A DNA stretch of 64,000 bases from Kineosphaera sp039812485 (GCA_039812485.1 JBDIAP010000002.1:1-64000); one strand, 5' to 3'; positions 42,129 to 51,341 are shown, counted from the stretch's first letter. The notes: generated by a model not told the origin, from the sequence alone. Translations and numbers: made by a program.

Positions 42129-43109
42129 TCAGTAGGCGAGCGCGCGGTCGACGCCGTCGAGCACGCGGTCGAGGTCGGGCAGGAAGTCCTCTTCGAGCTT
42201 GCTGGGCGGATACGGGATCGAATACCCGGTGACCCGCACGACCGGAGCCTCGAGGTGATAGAAGCAGTCGGCCATCACCTGGGCGGCGATCTCGGCGCCG
42301 AAGCCCATGAAGCCCGACGCCTCGTGCACGACGACGAGCCGGCCCGTCTTCCTCACCGAGGCGAAGAGCGTCGCGGTGTCGAGCGGGTTGAGGCCGCGCA
42401 GGTCGAGCACCTCCAGGGACAGCCCGTCAGCGGCCGCCGCCTCCGCGGCCTGCAGGCACGTCTTGACCATCGGCCCCCAGCAGGCCAGCGTCAGGTCGCT
42501 GCCCTCCCGCGCCACCACCGCCTCGTAGAGCGATCGCGGCGCAGACGCGGCGCTCTCGTCGACCTCCATGCGCTCGTGATAGCGGCGCTTGGGCTCGAAG
42601 AACATGACCGGGTCGTCGGTCGCGATCGCCTGCTGGATCATCCAGTAGGAGTCCTCGGCGTTGCTGCACGAGACGATCTTGAGGCCCGCGCTGTGCAGGA
42701 AGTAGGCCTCGTTGCTCTCGCTGTGGTGCTCGACCGCGCCGATGCCTCCGCCGCACGGCACACGGATGACCATCGGCAGCTTCGTGTGCCCCAGCGAGCG
42801 GGCGTACATCTTGGCGACCTGGCTCGTGATGTGGTCGAACGCCGGGTAGATGAACCCGTCGAACTGGATCTCGACCACCGGCCGGTAGCCGCGTAGCGCG
42901 AGCCCGATCGCGGTGCCGACGATGCCGGACTCGGCGAGCGGGGTGTCGATGACGCGGTCCTCGCCGAAGTCCTTCTGCAGCCCCTCGGTGACGCGGAAGA
43001 CGCCGCCGAGACGGCCGACGTCCTCGCCCATGACGAGCACCTTGGGGTCGGCCTCCATCGCGCGGCGCAGGCCGGCGGTGATGCCCTTGGCGAGCGTGAG
43101 GCGGGTCAT
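42129..43109 (-). CDS. bkdB: 2-oxoacid dehydrogenase E1 beta subunit
   Basis: A 326-residue transketolase-like subunit that pairs with E1 alpha. Landmarks are PKVLVMGEDVGRLGGVFRVTEGLQKDFG, DTPLAESGIVGTAIGLALRGYRPVVEIQFDGFIYPAFDHI and RVPCGGGIGAVEHHSESNEAYFLHSAGLKIV, with a C-terminal domain ending in ITGYSIPYPPSKLEEDFLP-like sequence. It overlaps the E1 alpha stop by 4 bases and precedes E2 by 29 bases. Confidence 0.93.
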   Translation of the reverse strand: MTRLTLAKGITAGLRRAMEADPKVLVMGEDVGRLGGVFRVTEGLQKDFGEDRVIDTPLAESGIVGTAIGLALRGYRPVVEIQFDGFIYPAFDHITSQVAKMYARSLGHTKLPMVIRVPCGGGIGAVEHHSESNEAYFLHSAGLKIVSCSNAEDSYWMIQQAIATDDPVMFFEPKRRYHERMEVDESAASAPRSLYEAVVAREGSDLTLACWGPMVKTCLQAAEAAAADGLSLEVLDLRGLNPLDTATLFASVRKTGRLVVVHEASGFMGFGAEIAAQVMADCFYHLEAPVVRVTGYSIPYPPSKLEEDFLPDLDRVLDGVDRALAY

Positions 43110-44335
43110 CGCGCAGCCTCCTCGTCCGCGAAGCCGGCATGGTATTCAAAGAACTCTGCGCGTTCGCGTTCCAGCCCCGGGTGCGACTCGACATACACGG
43201 TGTCGAACATCTGCTCGTGGGGCGGGTTCGGCATCTCCTGGCATTCCTTGCGGATCCGCGCGGCGAGCTCGTCGGCCTCCCGGTCGACCGCGTCGAAGAA
43301 CTCCTGCTTGGTCTGGTGCAGGCTCAGCAGGAAGATCTTGATCCGCTCCAGCGGGTCGCGCTCACGCCACAGGTCGACCTCGGCCGAGTCCCTGTATTTC
43401 GTCGGGTCGTCCGACGTCGTGTGCGCCCCCATCCGGTAGGTGTACGCCTCGATGAGGAACGGCCCCTGCCCGCTGCGGGCCTGCTCCAGCGCGTGCATGC
43501 CCACCGCGTAGCAGGCCAGCACGTCGTTGCCGTCGACCCGCACGCCGGGGAAGCCGAAGCCGCGGGCCCGCTGGTAGAGGGGGATGCGGGTCTGCCGCTC
43601 GTTGGGCTCGCTGATCGCCCACTGGTTGTTTTGGCAGAAGAAGACGATCGGGCACTGGTTGACCGCCGCGAAGACGAACGACTCGTTGATGTCGCCCTGG
43701 CTCGTCGCGCCGTCGCCGAAGAACGTGACGACCGCTGTGTCGCGGTCGGGGTCGCCGGTGCCGACGGCCCCGTCGCGCTGCACGCCCATCGCGTAGCCGA
43801 CCGCGTGCAGCGCCTGGTTGCCGATGACGATCGTGTAGAGGTGGAAGTTTTTCTCGTTGGGGTCCCAGCCGCCGTTGTTGACCCCGCGGAACATCCCGAG
43901 CAGGTTGACCGGGTCGACATCCCGGCACCACGCGACGCCGTGCTCGCGGTAGCTGGGGAACGCGTAGTCCTGCGACTTCATCGCCCGCCCGATGCCGACC
44001 TGGGCGGCCTCCTGACCGAGCAGGCCCGGCCAGAGGCCGAGCTCGCCCTGGCGCTGCAGCGCCGTGGCCTCGATGTCGAAGCGCCGGATGAGGGCCATGT
44101 CGCGGTAGAGCCGCTGGCCGTCCTCCTCGGTGAGCGCGTCGACATACGGGTCATAGGGGAGGTTGACCTCGTTGCGGATGCGGTGGCCGTCCTTGTCGAT
44201 GAACCGGATCGTCTCCGGGCCACCGTCGGACATGAACTTGGGCCGACCGATGATGCTCTCGTGGTGGTCGACCCCGAAGGCATCCGCCGCCTTCTGGGCG
44301 ACGGCCTCCTGGGCCACGACGTCGTTGTCGCTCAC
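43106..44335 (-). CDS. bkdA: 2-oxoacid dehydrogenase E1 alpha subunit
   Basis: A 409-residue thiamine-diphosphate enzyme subunit that decarboxylates 2-oxoacids. The ThDP motif GDGATSQGDINE runs to NNQWAISEP. LYRDMALIRRFDIEATALQRQGELGLWPGLLGQEAAQVG and AYTYRMGAHTTSDDPTKYR are typical of branched-chain and actinobacterial PdhA-like E1 alpha. I use GTG 44335, 6 bases after GAAGGAGA; the ATG 21 bases upstream would include the ribosome site in the coding region. It is first in the operon. Confidence 0.92.
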   Translation of the reverse strand: MSDNDVVAQEAVAQKAADAFGVDHHESIIGRPKFMSDGGPETIRFIDKDGHRIRNEVNLPYDPYVDALTEEDGQRLYRDMALIRRFDIEATALQRQGELGLWPGLLGQEAAQVGIGRAMKSQDYAFPSYREHGVAWCRDVDPVNLLGMFRGVNNGGWDPNEKNFHLYTIVIGNQALHAVGYAMGVQRDGAVGTGDPDRDTAVVTFFGDGATSQGDINESFVFAAVNQCPIVFFCQNNQWAISEPNERQTRIPLYQRARGFGFPGVRVDGNDVLACYAVGMHALEQARSGQGPFLIEAYTYRMGAHTTSDDPTKYRDSAEVDLWRERDPLERIKIFLLSLHQTKQEFFDAVDREADELAARIRKECQEMPNPPHEQMFDTVYVESHPGLERERAEFFEYHAGFADEEAAR

Positions 44336-44465
44336 GCTCTCTCCTTCGCTCGCCACACCGTCCGGGATCGCCGGAGCCAGTGCGCCTGGTCTGGCGCGCC
44401 CGCCGGTGGGTGTGCCGGGTCTCGGGTCGCGGGGGCCACCTCGCCCCGGCTCGACGTCGAGGCGG

Positions 44466-44484
44466 GAGGTCGTCCTAACCTACC
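44466..44484. promoter_or_regulatory. Possible DtxR/IdeR-like box upstream of the E1 alpha gene
   Basis: The minus strand reads GTAGGTTAGGACGACCTCC, matching 13 of 19 positions of the iron-regulator consensus TTAGGTTAGGCTAACCTAA. It lies 131 bp upstream of E1 alpha and 128 bp from the divergent membrane gene. Weak. Confidence 0.25.
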
Positions 44485-44611
44485 CTGCCAGGCGCGGCTC
44501 GTCAGCCGCGGAACTGCGCGCCGACGGGCCCGCCCCCGCCCGTCGTGTCACGATGCATCACCGTGTGTTGCCGGCCTTGAGGTGTCGCGCGGGAGTGTCG
44601 ATAGGGAGACC

Positions 44612-45133
44612 GTGAGATCACGCGCAGACCGACCCGAGGGCCGCCTCGACGCCGTGACGAGCCCGGCGCGGCTGGTCGAGACCTTGGCGTTCAAGGTGGT
44701 CGCGCTCGTGATCGCCGCGACCGTCGCGATCCTGCTGTGGCAGTTCGCGCTTCGGGTCACCGGCTACGCCGCCGGCGTCGTCGGCCGCGACACCGTCACC
44801 GCCACCGTCGTCGAGTGCGACCGGTCCTTCGGCGTGCACGGCCCGTGCGTCGTGAAGTTCGTCGACGACGAGGGCCACAGCCGCCGCGCCGACCTGTCCA
44901 ACCCCGGCCTCTTCGCGCTCTCCTCCGGCGACCAGGTGCCGGTCGTCGCCCAGGACGACGGCACCGCCGGCCTCGGCGGCTGGCAGCCGCTCTTCGACAC
45001 GGGCCTGCTGCTGCTGCTCGCCGGCGCGTTCACCGGCTACGCCATCGGCTGGTGGCGCCGCGTGCTGGAACACGGCACCGCCCCCTACGACGGTGGCGAC
45101 CCCGACGAGTCGAACGACCGCACCGAGCGCTGA
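44612..45133 (+). CDS. Two-helix membrane protein of unknown function
   Basis: A 173-residue protein. A first membrane helix (VVALVIAATVAILLWQFAL) and a second near the C-terminus (FDTGLLLLLAGAFTGYAIGWW) flank an external domain with two Cys 11 residues apart (VECDRSFGVHGPCVVKF), possibly a disulfide. This resembles DUF3592-like proteins in layout. GTG 44612 follows GGGAGACC. It is convergent with the aminotransferase, whose stop is 3 bases away. Confidence 0.7.
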   Translation: MRSRADRPEGRLDAVTSPARLVETLAFKVVALVIAATVAILLWQFALRVTGYAAGVVGRDTVTATVVECDRSFGVHGPCVVKFVDDEGHSRRADLSNPGLFALSSGDQVPVVAQDDGTAGLGGWQPLFDTGLLLLLAGAFTGYAIGWWRRVLEHGTAPYDGGDPDESNDRTER

Positions 45134-45136
45134 GCC

Positions 45137-46294
45137 TTAGTCGACCGACGGCCGACCGGCCTCCCTGCACACCCTGATGAGCACGTCGTTGGCGGCGGGC
45201 TCGCCGATCGTGACACGCACGCCGTCGCCGTCGAAGGGGCGCACCGAGATGCCGGCGGCGTCGGCGATCTGGCCGAAGGCCAGCGACTCGGCGGCCAGTG
45301 GGAGCCACACGAAGTTGCCGTGGGATTCGGGCAGGTCCCATCCCTGGTCGCGCAGCGCGTCCTGCACCCGGCCGCGCTCGGCGAGCACCGACTTGACCCG
45401 CAGGTCGAGCTCCTCGGCGGCGTCGAGGCTCGCCAGCGCGGCCTGCTGGGCCACGTCGGTGACCGCGAACGGCAGGCCCGTCTTGGCCAGGGCCGCCGCG
45501 ACGCGCGGGTGCGCCACGGCATAGCCGACGCGCAGCCCGGCCAGCCCGTAGGCCTTCGAGAAGGTGCGCAGCAGCACGACATTGGGGTGTCGCCGGTAGA
45601 CGTCGAGGCCGTCGACGCGGTCGCCCGAGGTGTCGAACTGCAGGTAGGCCTCGTCGAGCAGCACCGCCACGTGCGCGGGGACGCGCGCGAGGAAGTCCTC
45701 GAGCTCGGCCGCGCCGACCGTGGCCCCTGTCGGGTTGTTGGGCGAGCAGACGATGACGAGCCGGGTGTCGCGGCGGATCGAGCGTGCCATCGCCGGGAGG
45801 TCGTGGCGCCCCTCGGCGGTGTTCGGCACCTGGACCGAGCGCCCTCCGCGGGCCGCGACGCAGATGGGATAGAGCTCGAACGACCGCCAGCTGTAGACGA
45901 CCTCGTCACCGTCGTCGACGAGCGCCTGCACGATCTGGTCGTAGACCGCCGCGCTGCCCGGGCCCACGACGATCTCGTCGGGCCCCACCCCCAGCTCCGC
46001 GGCGATGCGCTCGCGCAGGCCGTGCACGCCCGGGTCGGGATAGCGGTGGACGTGGCTCGCCGCGTCGGCGATGGCGTCGAGCACCGACGGCAGCGGCGGG
46101 TAGGGATTTTCGTTGCTGCTGAGCTTGAAGTGGGTCACTCCCTCGACCGGCGTCGGCGGCTTGCCCGGCCTGTAGGTGGGCACCCCGTCGAGCGCGGGCC
46201 GCAACCGCACCGGGCGAGCCTCCGAGCGAGCCTGGGAGCCGGCGTCGGGGCGAACCTGATCGGAGGGCTGGTCGGGCGAGGGCGCCTGCGTCAT
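45137..46294 (-). CDS. Aromatic / histidinol-phosphate aminotransferase
   Basis: A 385-residue fold-type I PLP aminotransferase of the HisC/Pat group. Landmarks are FKLSSNENPYPPLPSVLDAI, VVGPGSAAVYDQIVQALVDDGDEVVY, VCSPNNPTGA, LLDEAYLQF and the PLP Lys in RTFSKAYGLAGLRVGYAVA. HisC and the phenylalanine aminotransferase Pat are hard to separate by eye. No his genes are near, while pheA is close by, so the aromatic role is favoured. An Arg/Ala-rich leader of about 30 residues precedes the core. Confidence 0.85.
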   Translation of the reverse strand: MTQAPSPDQPSDQVRPDAGSQARSEARPVRLRPALDGVPTYRPGKPPTPVEGVTHFKLSSNENPYPPLPSVLDAIADAASHVHRYPDPGVHGLRERIAAELGVGPDEIVVGPGSAAVYDQIVQALVDDGDEVVYSWRSFELYPICVAARGGRSVQVPNTAEGRHDLPAMARSIRRDTRLVIVCSPNNPTGATVGAAELEDFLARVPAHVAVLLDEAYLQFDTSGDRVDGLDVYRRHPNVVLLRTFSKAYGLAGLRVGYAVAHPRVAAALAKTGLPFAVTDVAQQAALASLDAAEELDLRVKSVLAERGRVQDALRDQGWDLPESHGNFVWLPLAAESLAFGQIADAAGISVRPFDGDGVRVTIGEPAANDVLIRVCREAGRPSVD

Positions 46295-46494
46295 GCGTCG
46301 ACTCTACGCAGGCCCGTGCGCACGGCGCGGACACGGGTGGGGCGCGCGAGGGACCCGAGGTCGGACCCGACCGGATGCGGCTGCGCAGCTCCCCGGGGCG
46401 GCCTCCCGCCGCACCGGCAGGCCACGGGTGGGGCACCGGTGGGGCACGGCTCGGCCCCAGCCCCGGCGCAGGCCCACGTGCCAGGATGAGCGCC

Positions 46495-46881
46495 ATGGCC
46501 AACTACGCGCTCCGGATCGGCGTCAACGCCGTCGCCCTGTGGCTCACCGCCCTCGTCGTCCCCGGCATCCAGCTCGGCGAGACCGCCGCCAGCCCGGCCA
46601 ACCGCATCCTGACGATCGTGCTCGTCGCGGTCGTCTTCGGCGTCGTCAACGCGTTCATCAAGCCGATCGTCACGTTCTTCTCGCTGCCCTTCGTCGTGCT
46701 GACGCTCGGGCTCTTCCTCATCGTCGTCAACGCCGCGATGCTGGCGATCACCGCGTGGCTCGCGGGCATCCTCGGCCTCGACTTCACGATCGGCAGCTTC
46801 TTCTGGGACGCGATCCTCGGCGCGATCGTGCTCTCGATCGTCTCGATGCTGCTGGCAACCTTCGTGCCCGAGCGGCGCTGA
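46495..46881 (+). CDS. Phage-holin-family (superfamily IV) membrane protein
   Basis: A 128-residue protein with four membrane helices (LRIGVNAVALWLTALVVPGI, LTIVLVAVVFGVVNAFI, VVLTLGLFLIVVNAAMLAITAWLAGIL and AILGAIVLSIVSMLL). The conserved NAFIKPIVTFFSLPFVVLTLGLFL segment defines the widespread PF04020 family, which despite its name is chromosomal and of unknown role. ATG 46495 is preferred over 46486 because AGGA is then properly spaced. Confidence 0.85.
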   Translation: MANYALRIGVNAVALWLTALVVPGIQLGETAASPANRILTIVLVAVVFGVVNAFIKPIVTFFSLPFVVLTLGLFLIVVNAAMLAITAWLAGILGLDFTIGSFFWDAILGAIVLSIVSMLLATFVPERR

Positions 46882-46904
46882 ACCGCGGACGCACTCCCCG
46901 CAGC

Positions 46905-46962
46905 GACGGGCTGCCACGCCCCGGGCTGCCAGGCCGGCGCGTCGCCGGTCTGGCAGCCCGTC
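46905..46962. terminator. Nested bidirectional terminator
   Basis: The arms 46923-46939 and 46943-46959 form a 17-bp stem with one mismatch and a 3-nt loop. An extra GACGGGCTGCCA at 46905-46916 is also exactly complementary to the right arm (46951-46962), so two foldings compete. It lies between convergent genes, right at the pheA stop. Confidence 0.75.
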
Positions 46963-47914
46963 AGTCTGTCGGGGTGTCCAGCGGGTCGAGAGCGTCGAGC
47001 CAGTCGCGGGCGTCCTCGTAGGCGCGTTGGGCGTGCGTCGGCGACACCGTGACCTGCGTCTGGTCGGCCTTGGGGTAGCTGCCGAGGTAGCGGACCTCGG
47101 CGCACACCCGGTGCAGGCCCATGAGCGCCTCGCTGACCCGTCGGTCGTGCAGGTGCCCCTCGAGGTCGATGGAGAAGCAGTACTGCCCCAGCGACTCCCC
47201 CGTCGGCCGCGACTCCAGCCGCGTGAGGTTGATGCCGCGCACCGCGAACTGCTCGAGCAACCCGAGCAGCCCGCCGGGGTAGTCGATCGTCTGGAAGAGC
47301 ACGACCGTCGTCTTGTCGGCGCCCGTCGGGGCGGGCACGGGGCCGGGGCGCGCGACGAGCACGAAGCGCGTCACCGCCTCCGTGTTGTCACCGATGTCGC
47401 GGGCCAGGATCGTCAGCCCTTGCTCTCCGGCGACCATCTCATGACAGATCGCGCCCTCGAAGGCGGTCGCGGCATGCCACGTGTCCGCGCCGGCGGCGAG
47501 GTCGACCGCGGAGGCCGCCGTCGACGACGCCGGCACGTAGCGCGCCTGCGGCAGGTGTTCGGCGACGAACCGGCGCACCTGCGCCCACGCGTGCGGGTGG
47601 GTGCTCACGGCCTTGATATCCGCCAGGGTCGTGCCCGATCGCGCCGCGAGCACGAACGAGACGGGCACGATCATCTCGCCGATGACCCGCAGCGGGTCGC
47701 CGTTGGCCAGCGAGTCCAGCGTGGCGGGCACCCCGCCCTCGAGGGAGTTCTCGATAGGAACGACGGCCGCGTCGACCTCGCCGCTGCGCAGCGCCGACAG
47801 CGCCGCGTCGACGGAGGCGTAGGGGATCGCTTCCGCGTGCGCCGCCTCGGGCCGCGACCGCAGCGCCACCTCGCTGAACGTGCCTCGCGGACCGAGGAAT
47901 CCCATGCGTCGCAT
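46961..47914 (-). CDS. pheA: Prephenate dehydratase
   Basis: A 317-residue enzyme making phenylpyruvate for phenylalanine synthesis. The catalytic domain starts GFLGPRGTFSEVAL and contains DAAVVPIENSLEGGV and the essential NTEAVTRFVLVAR. A C-terminal ACT domain (about 205-285) has GGLLGLLEQFAVRGINLTRLESRP, the Phe-binding ESRP motif, so feedback inhibition is likely. There is no chorismate mutase fusion. ATG 47914 is chosen; GTG 47917 and ATG 47905 are close alternatives. Confidence 0.93.
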   Translation of the reverse strand: MRRMGFLGPRGTFSEVALRSRPEAAHAEAIPYASVDAALSALRSGEVDAAVVPIENSLEGGVPATLDSLANGDPLRVIGEMIVPVSFVLAARSGTTLADIKAVSTHPHAWAQVRRFVAEHLPQARYVPASSTAASAVDLAAGADTWHAATAFEGAICHEMVAGEQGLTILARDIGDNTEAVTRFVLVARPGPVPAPTGADKTTVVLFQTIDYPGGLLGLLEQFAVRGINLTRLESRPTGESLGQYCFSIDLEGHLHDRRVSEALMGLHRVCAEVRYLGSYPKADQTQVTVSPTHAQRAYEDARDWLDALDPLDTPTD

Positions 47915-47922
47915 CACGTCGC

Positions 47923-48861
47923 CTAGCGCAGGGTCAGCTGGCGACTGACGAGCCCGGCGCGGGCGCGGCGCTCGTCGGAGGTCAGGGGATCGCTCGCGCC
48001 CAGCGCGTCGGCGTAGCGCGCGGCGAGGTCGGCCAGCGGCTGCTCGTAGGCGTCCGCCTCGGCCTCCGGGTCGAGGTCCCACACCGGCACGAGCAGCCCG
48101 TCGGCCCGGAATGCCCCCAGGAAGCGCGTGCCCTCCCCGAGACCGCCCGGCCCCGCGAGTGCGCCGGCGGCATGCAGGCGCGCGAGCGCGGCGGTCGCGT
48201 CGTCCTCGTCCTGCGGCAGCACCCAGCGCAGGTGGGTGCGTTCACCGACCCGACACCAGTAGGCGGCCGGCGCGGCGGCGAGCTTGACCGTCGGGATGAT
48301 CGACTCGTTCGCCTCGCGCAGCGACGCGGAGCCCTCGGCGTCGAGGGTCACGTCGTCGGCCAGCCAGTAGTCGAAGCCGTCGTGCACGGTGACCTCGAAG
48401 GGGGTGTCGAGGTCGAGCAGATCCTGCAGCCGCGGGGTGTCGGCGAAGGCCCCGGGGACGCTCGCGACCGGCTCCCCGGCCGCCGTCTCGGCGAGCGCGA
48501 GCACGACCTGCGCGAGGTCGCGGCTCGCATCACCGCGGGTGGGCACCGACTGCAACGCGACGAAGCGGGTGCCGTCGCCGCGGTGCAGGCCCGGCCAGGC
48601 CATGGGCAGCACCGTCGTGATCGTCAGCGCATCGGCCCCGTCGCCCGCCGGCGCAGCTCCTCGCGCAGCGGGGGCCCCGTCGAGGGCCCCGTCGCGTCGC
48701 CGCACGGTCGCGGTCGCGGCGGGGACGATCTCGCGCATCGCGACCCAGTCGGCCTCGCCGGGCAGCCCCTGGAAGGGGCGTGCCACGAACGGCGCGGGGC
48801 GCGCCGCGGGGGCACCGGATCGTGCAGCGTTCTTGCGCGCTCGGCGCGAAGCCTTACCCAT
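47923..48861 (-). CDS. DUF5926-type conserved actinobacterial protein
   Basis: A 312-residue protein starting MGKASRRARKNAARSG, the very basic N-terminus typical of this family, followed by an acidic globular region (for example PFEVTVHDGFDYWLADDVTLDAEGSASL and TVKLAAAPAAYWCRVGERTHLRWVLPQDEDDA). No catalytic motif is recognised. It lies 8 bases upstream of pheA on the same strand, so the two may be cotranscribed. Longer versions of the frame are not credible because the basic start is conserved. Confidence 0.8.
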   Translation of the reverse strand: MGKASRRARKNAARSGAPAARPAPFVARPFQGLPGEADWVAMREIVPAATATVRRRDGALDGAPAARGAAPAGDGADALTITTVLPMAWPGLHRGDGTRFVALQSVPTRGDASRDLAQVVLALAETAAGEPVASVPGAFADTPRLQDLLDLDTPFEVTVHDGFDYWLADDVTLDAEGSASLREANESIIPTVKLAAAPAAYWCRVGERTHLRWVLPQDEDDATAALARLHAAGALAGPGGLGEGTRFLGAFRADGLLVPVWDLDPEAEADAYEQPLADLAARYADALGASDPLTSDERRARAGLVSRQLTLR

Positions 48862-49011
48862 GGTGTCGACCCTAATCGGCGCGGACCGTCGGTCCGCGGC
48901 GGCGCCCCGCGCCGTCGTGGGCGTGGCCGACGTCGGTCCGCGGGCGATCATCGTCTCCCGGTGGCCCCCGCGTAGTCCCGGGCCGGGCAGCCCCGGCGGT
49001 GCGGCCGCGAG

Positions 49012-49554
49012 TCAGCCGGCCCGGCGGCGGGACGGCCCCCCGAGGGCCGCCCAGACCGTGCGGCCGTTGGACTCGTCCAGCACTCCCCACTCATGGGCCA
49101 TGCTGCGCACGATGAGCAGGCCGCGACCGTGCACGGCCAGGCGCGACGTACGCACGGGGCGGGGCGTCGAATCGCTGCCCCCGTCGCGCACCTCGACCTC
49201 GACGGCCCCGGCCTTGACCTTCCAGCGCAACCGGATGCACCCGTCGGACAGCGGGCGCGCGTGCCGCACCGCGTTGCCGACGAGCTCGGCCACGACCGAC
49301 TCGGCCTCGTCGACGACGGCGGCGCAGACACCGCGATCGAACAAGTCCTGCACGAGCGTCGCCCGCGCCTCGCGCACGGCCATGAGGGAGTGGGTCAGTC
49401 GCACGCTGCGAGTGCCGTCGCCCGCGGCCACGGGCCGGACTCCACGAGGCGGCGAGGTCGTGAGGGTCGGCGGACAGTGCACCTCCTCGACAGTCGCAGA
49501 CGTGCAGTCGCTGGAGGTATCGAGCGTGGCGGTCGATCCTCGGTCGAAGGTCAT
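49012..49554 (-). CDS. RsbW-like ATP-binding anti-sigma/regulatory kinase
   Basis: A 180-residue protein with a HATPase_c_2 domain: VDEAESVVAELVGNAVRHA carries the N-box, EVEVRDGGSDSTP the DxG motif, and HGRGLLIVRSMAHEWGV the GRGL motif. Single-domain kinases of this type are usually anti-sigma factors or partners of PP2C phosphatases in actinobacteria. No sigma factor or anti-sigma antagonist is adjacent. Its leader of about 50 residues is low complexity. Confidence 0.85.
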   Translation of the reverse strand: MTFDRGSTATLDTSSDCTSATVEEVHCPPTLTTSPPRGVRPVAAGDGTRSVRLTHSLMAVREARATLVQDLFDRGVCAAVVDEAESVVAELVGNAVRHARPLSDGCIRLRWKVKAGAVEVEVRDGGSDSTPRPVRTSRLAVHGRGLLIVRSMAHEWGVLDESNGRTVWAALGGPSRRRAG

Positions 49555-49795
49555 ATCTGCCTCTCGTCGCCTTTGACGTCAGCGCGCTCATGCGAGCGCC
49601 TTGAACGTGGAAGTGGACCGTATGCTAGCGAACTACCGCCACCATGCACACCCCTCGTCACGGTCGGGTTCGACATGAGAACTTTGCAGGTCAATGCCCT
49701 AATGTGCACGAGACCACCCCCTCGCGTCCGGGCATGTCCGGGCGGACATCCGACACGGTCGCGAACGGACGGTGAGGGGCCGCGTCGGGCTCCTG

Positions 49796-50404
49796 CTACC
49801 GGTTGCGACCGATCGTGGCGGGCATGTCACGCGACCACAGTGTCAACGTGAACTCGACGTCGCGGTGGGCCACGAGCCGCCACCACCCCCGCTCGATGAG
49901 CGCCCGGTCGAGGTCGCGGTGGGCTCCGATCCCCGAGACGCTCGCCCCCTCCGTCGTCGCGCTCCAGTGCACCGCGACGATGTCGCCCTCGGGGGCACAC
50001 GCCGCCGCGAGGGTGTCGGCGGCGGCGTGACGATCCGCCTCGGGCAGGTAGTAGAGGACCTCCGAGAGCACGACGAGATCGGCAGGCCGCCCGCGCAGCG
50101 CCTCGGGCGGGAGCGGGAGCGCCGAGCGCTCGACGACCACGCCGGACTCGGTGGCGCACCTCGTCCGGGTCAACTCACAGGCCCGCTCCGTGGCGTCCGT
50201 CGCGACGACGCGGTCGCTGCGCGCCGCGAGCAGGGCCGTGAGGTCGCCCGTGCCGCACCCGACGTCCCACACCGTGCCGTATCGCTGCCGGCGCAGGCAG
50301 GCCAGCAGCACCTGCGTCTTGCGGCGTTCGTACCAGCTCGTCGCGACCTCCCAGGGGTCGGGATCGGCGGTATACATCTCCTCGAAGTCGGGCGCGATGC
50401 TCAC
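49796..50404 (-). CDS. SAM-dependent methyltransferase (NodS-like)
   Basis: A 202-residue class I methyltransferase. FEEMYTADPDPWEVATSWYERRK at the N-terminus and the SAM motif TVWDVGCGTGDLTALLAAR, then VVATDATERA and LVVLSEVLYYLP, closely resemble the NodS/nodulation methyltransferase family. The substrate is unknown. It starts at GTG 50404 and is divergent from the TauE/SafE gene. Confidence 0.82.
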   Translation of the reverse strand: MSIAPDFEEMYTADPDPWEVATSWYERRKTQVLLACLRRQRYGTVWDVGCGTGDLTALLAARSDRVVATDATERACELTRTRCATESGVVVERSALPLPPEALRGRPADLVVLSEVLYYLPEADRHAAADTLAAACAPEGDIVAVHWSATTEGASVSGIGAHRDLDRALIERGWWRLVAHRDVEFTLTLWSRDMPATIGRNR

Positions 50405-50476
50405 AGGCGCATTCTCCCGCGTCGACCCGGGCGCTGTCCCCGGCCCTGTCAGGATGAGTGGGCGAAGGAGGCTTCT

Positions 50477-51328
50477 GTGACGAGCACCTGGGTGGCGGTC
50501 CTGAGCAGCCCGGCGGCCGGCACCGACCCGACGACGGTGGCGGGGCTCGACGGCCTGGCAGGAAGCCTGTCGGTGCCGCAGCTCGTCGTCGCGCTGATCG
50601 CGGGACTGGGGGCCGGGTTCGTCGTCAGCGCGGTCGGAGCGGGCTCACTCGTGAGCTTCCCGCTGCTCTTGTCGATCGGGCTCGGCCCGGTCGCCGCGAA
50701 CGTCACCAACACCGTGGGGCTCGTGCCCGGCGGCGTCTCCGGGAGCCTCGGGTTTCGGCGCGAGCTCGCGGGGCTCAGGTCACTCGTCGTCGCGGTCGCC
50801 GCGACGAGCGCGGCGGGAGCGCTCGCGGGGGCGATCTTCCTACTGCTGGCGCCGAGCACCTACTTCGACGTCGCGGTGCCGTGGCTCGTCCTCTTCGCCT
50901 CGACCCTCGTCGGGGTGCAGCCACTCATCTCCCGGTGGCTGCGCTCGCGCGGCGCGCCCGACCACCCGCTCGACGCGATGCCTGCGCCGCTGCGGATGCT
51001 CTCGGCCGTCATCGGCGGCTACGGCGGCTACTTCGGCGCGGGCCAGGGCGTCATGCTCGTCGGCTTCCTCGCGATCGGGCTGCGGCAGCCGCTGACCGTC
51101 GTCAACGGCCTCAAGAACGTCGCCGTGCTGGCGGCCAACGTCGCCGGGGCCGCGGTGTTCGCGGTCTTCGGGCCGGTCGACTGGGTCGTGGCCGCCCTGG
51201 TCGCCGCGGGTTCGCTCCTCGGGGGCTGGGCCGGTGCGCACGTGGGTCGCCGCCTACCGGGGCCCGTCTTCCGCGCGCTGGTCGTCGTCATGGGCTACGC
51301 GGTGGGGCTGACGCTGCTCGTCGGCTGA
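50477..51328 (+). CDS. TauE/SafE-family permease
   Basis: A 283-residue membrane protein with about eight helices. The paired family motifs are GAGFVVSAVGAGSLVSFPLLLSIGLGPVAANVTNT in the first half and GGYGGYFGAGQGVMLVGFLAIGLRQPLTVVNGLKNVAVLAANV in the second. Family members export sulfite or organosulfonates or import anions; the substrate here is unknown. GTG 50477 has GAAGGAGG upstream. Confidence 0.9.
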   Translation: MTSTWVAVLSSPAAGTDPTTVAGLDGLAGSLSVPQLVVALIAGLGAGFVVSAVGAGSLVSFPLLLSIGLGPVAANVTNTVGLVPGGVSGSLGFRRELAGLRSLVVAVAATSAAGALAGAIFLLLAPSTYFDVAVPWLVLFASTLVGVQPLISRWLRSRGAPDHPLDAMPAPLRMLSAVIGGYGGYFGAGQGVMLVGFLAIGLRQPLTVVNGLKNVAVLAANVAGAAVFAVFGPVDWVVAALVAAGSLLGGWAGAHVGRRLPGPVFRALVVVMGYAVGLTLLVG

Positions 51329-51341
51329 CCCGAGGCTTCCG

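Noticed and set aside
46495..46881. Prophage remnant indicated by a holin-family protein
   Set aside because: PF04020 proteins are ordinary chromosomal membrane proteins in actinobacteria, and no other phage gene is nearby.
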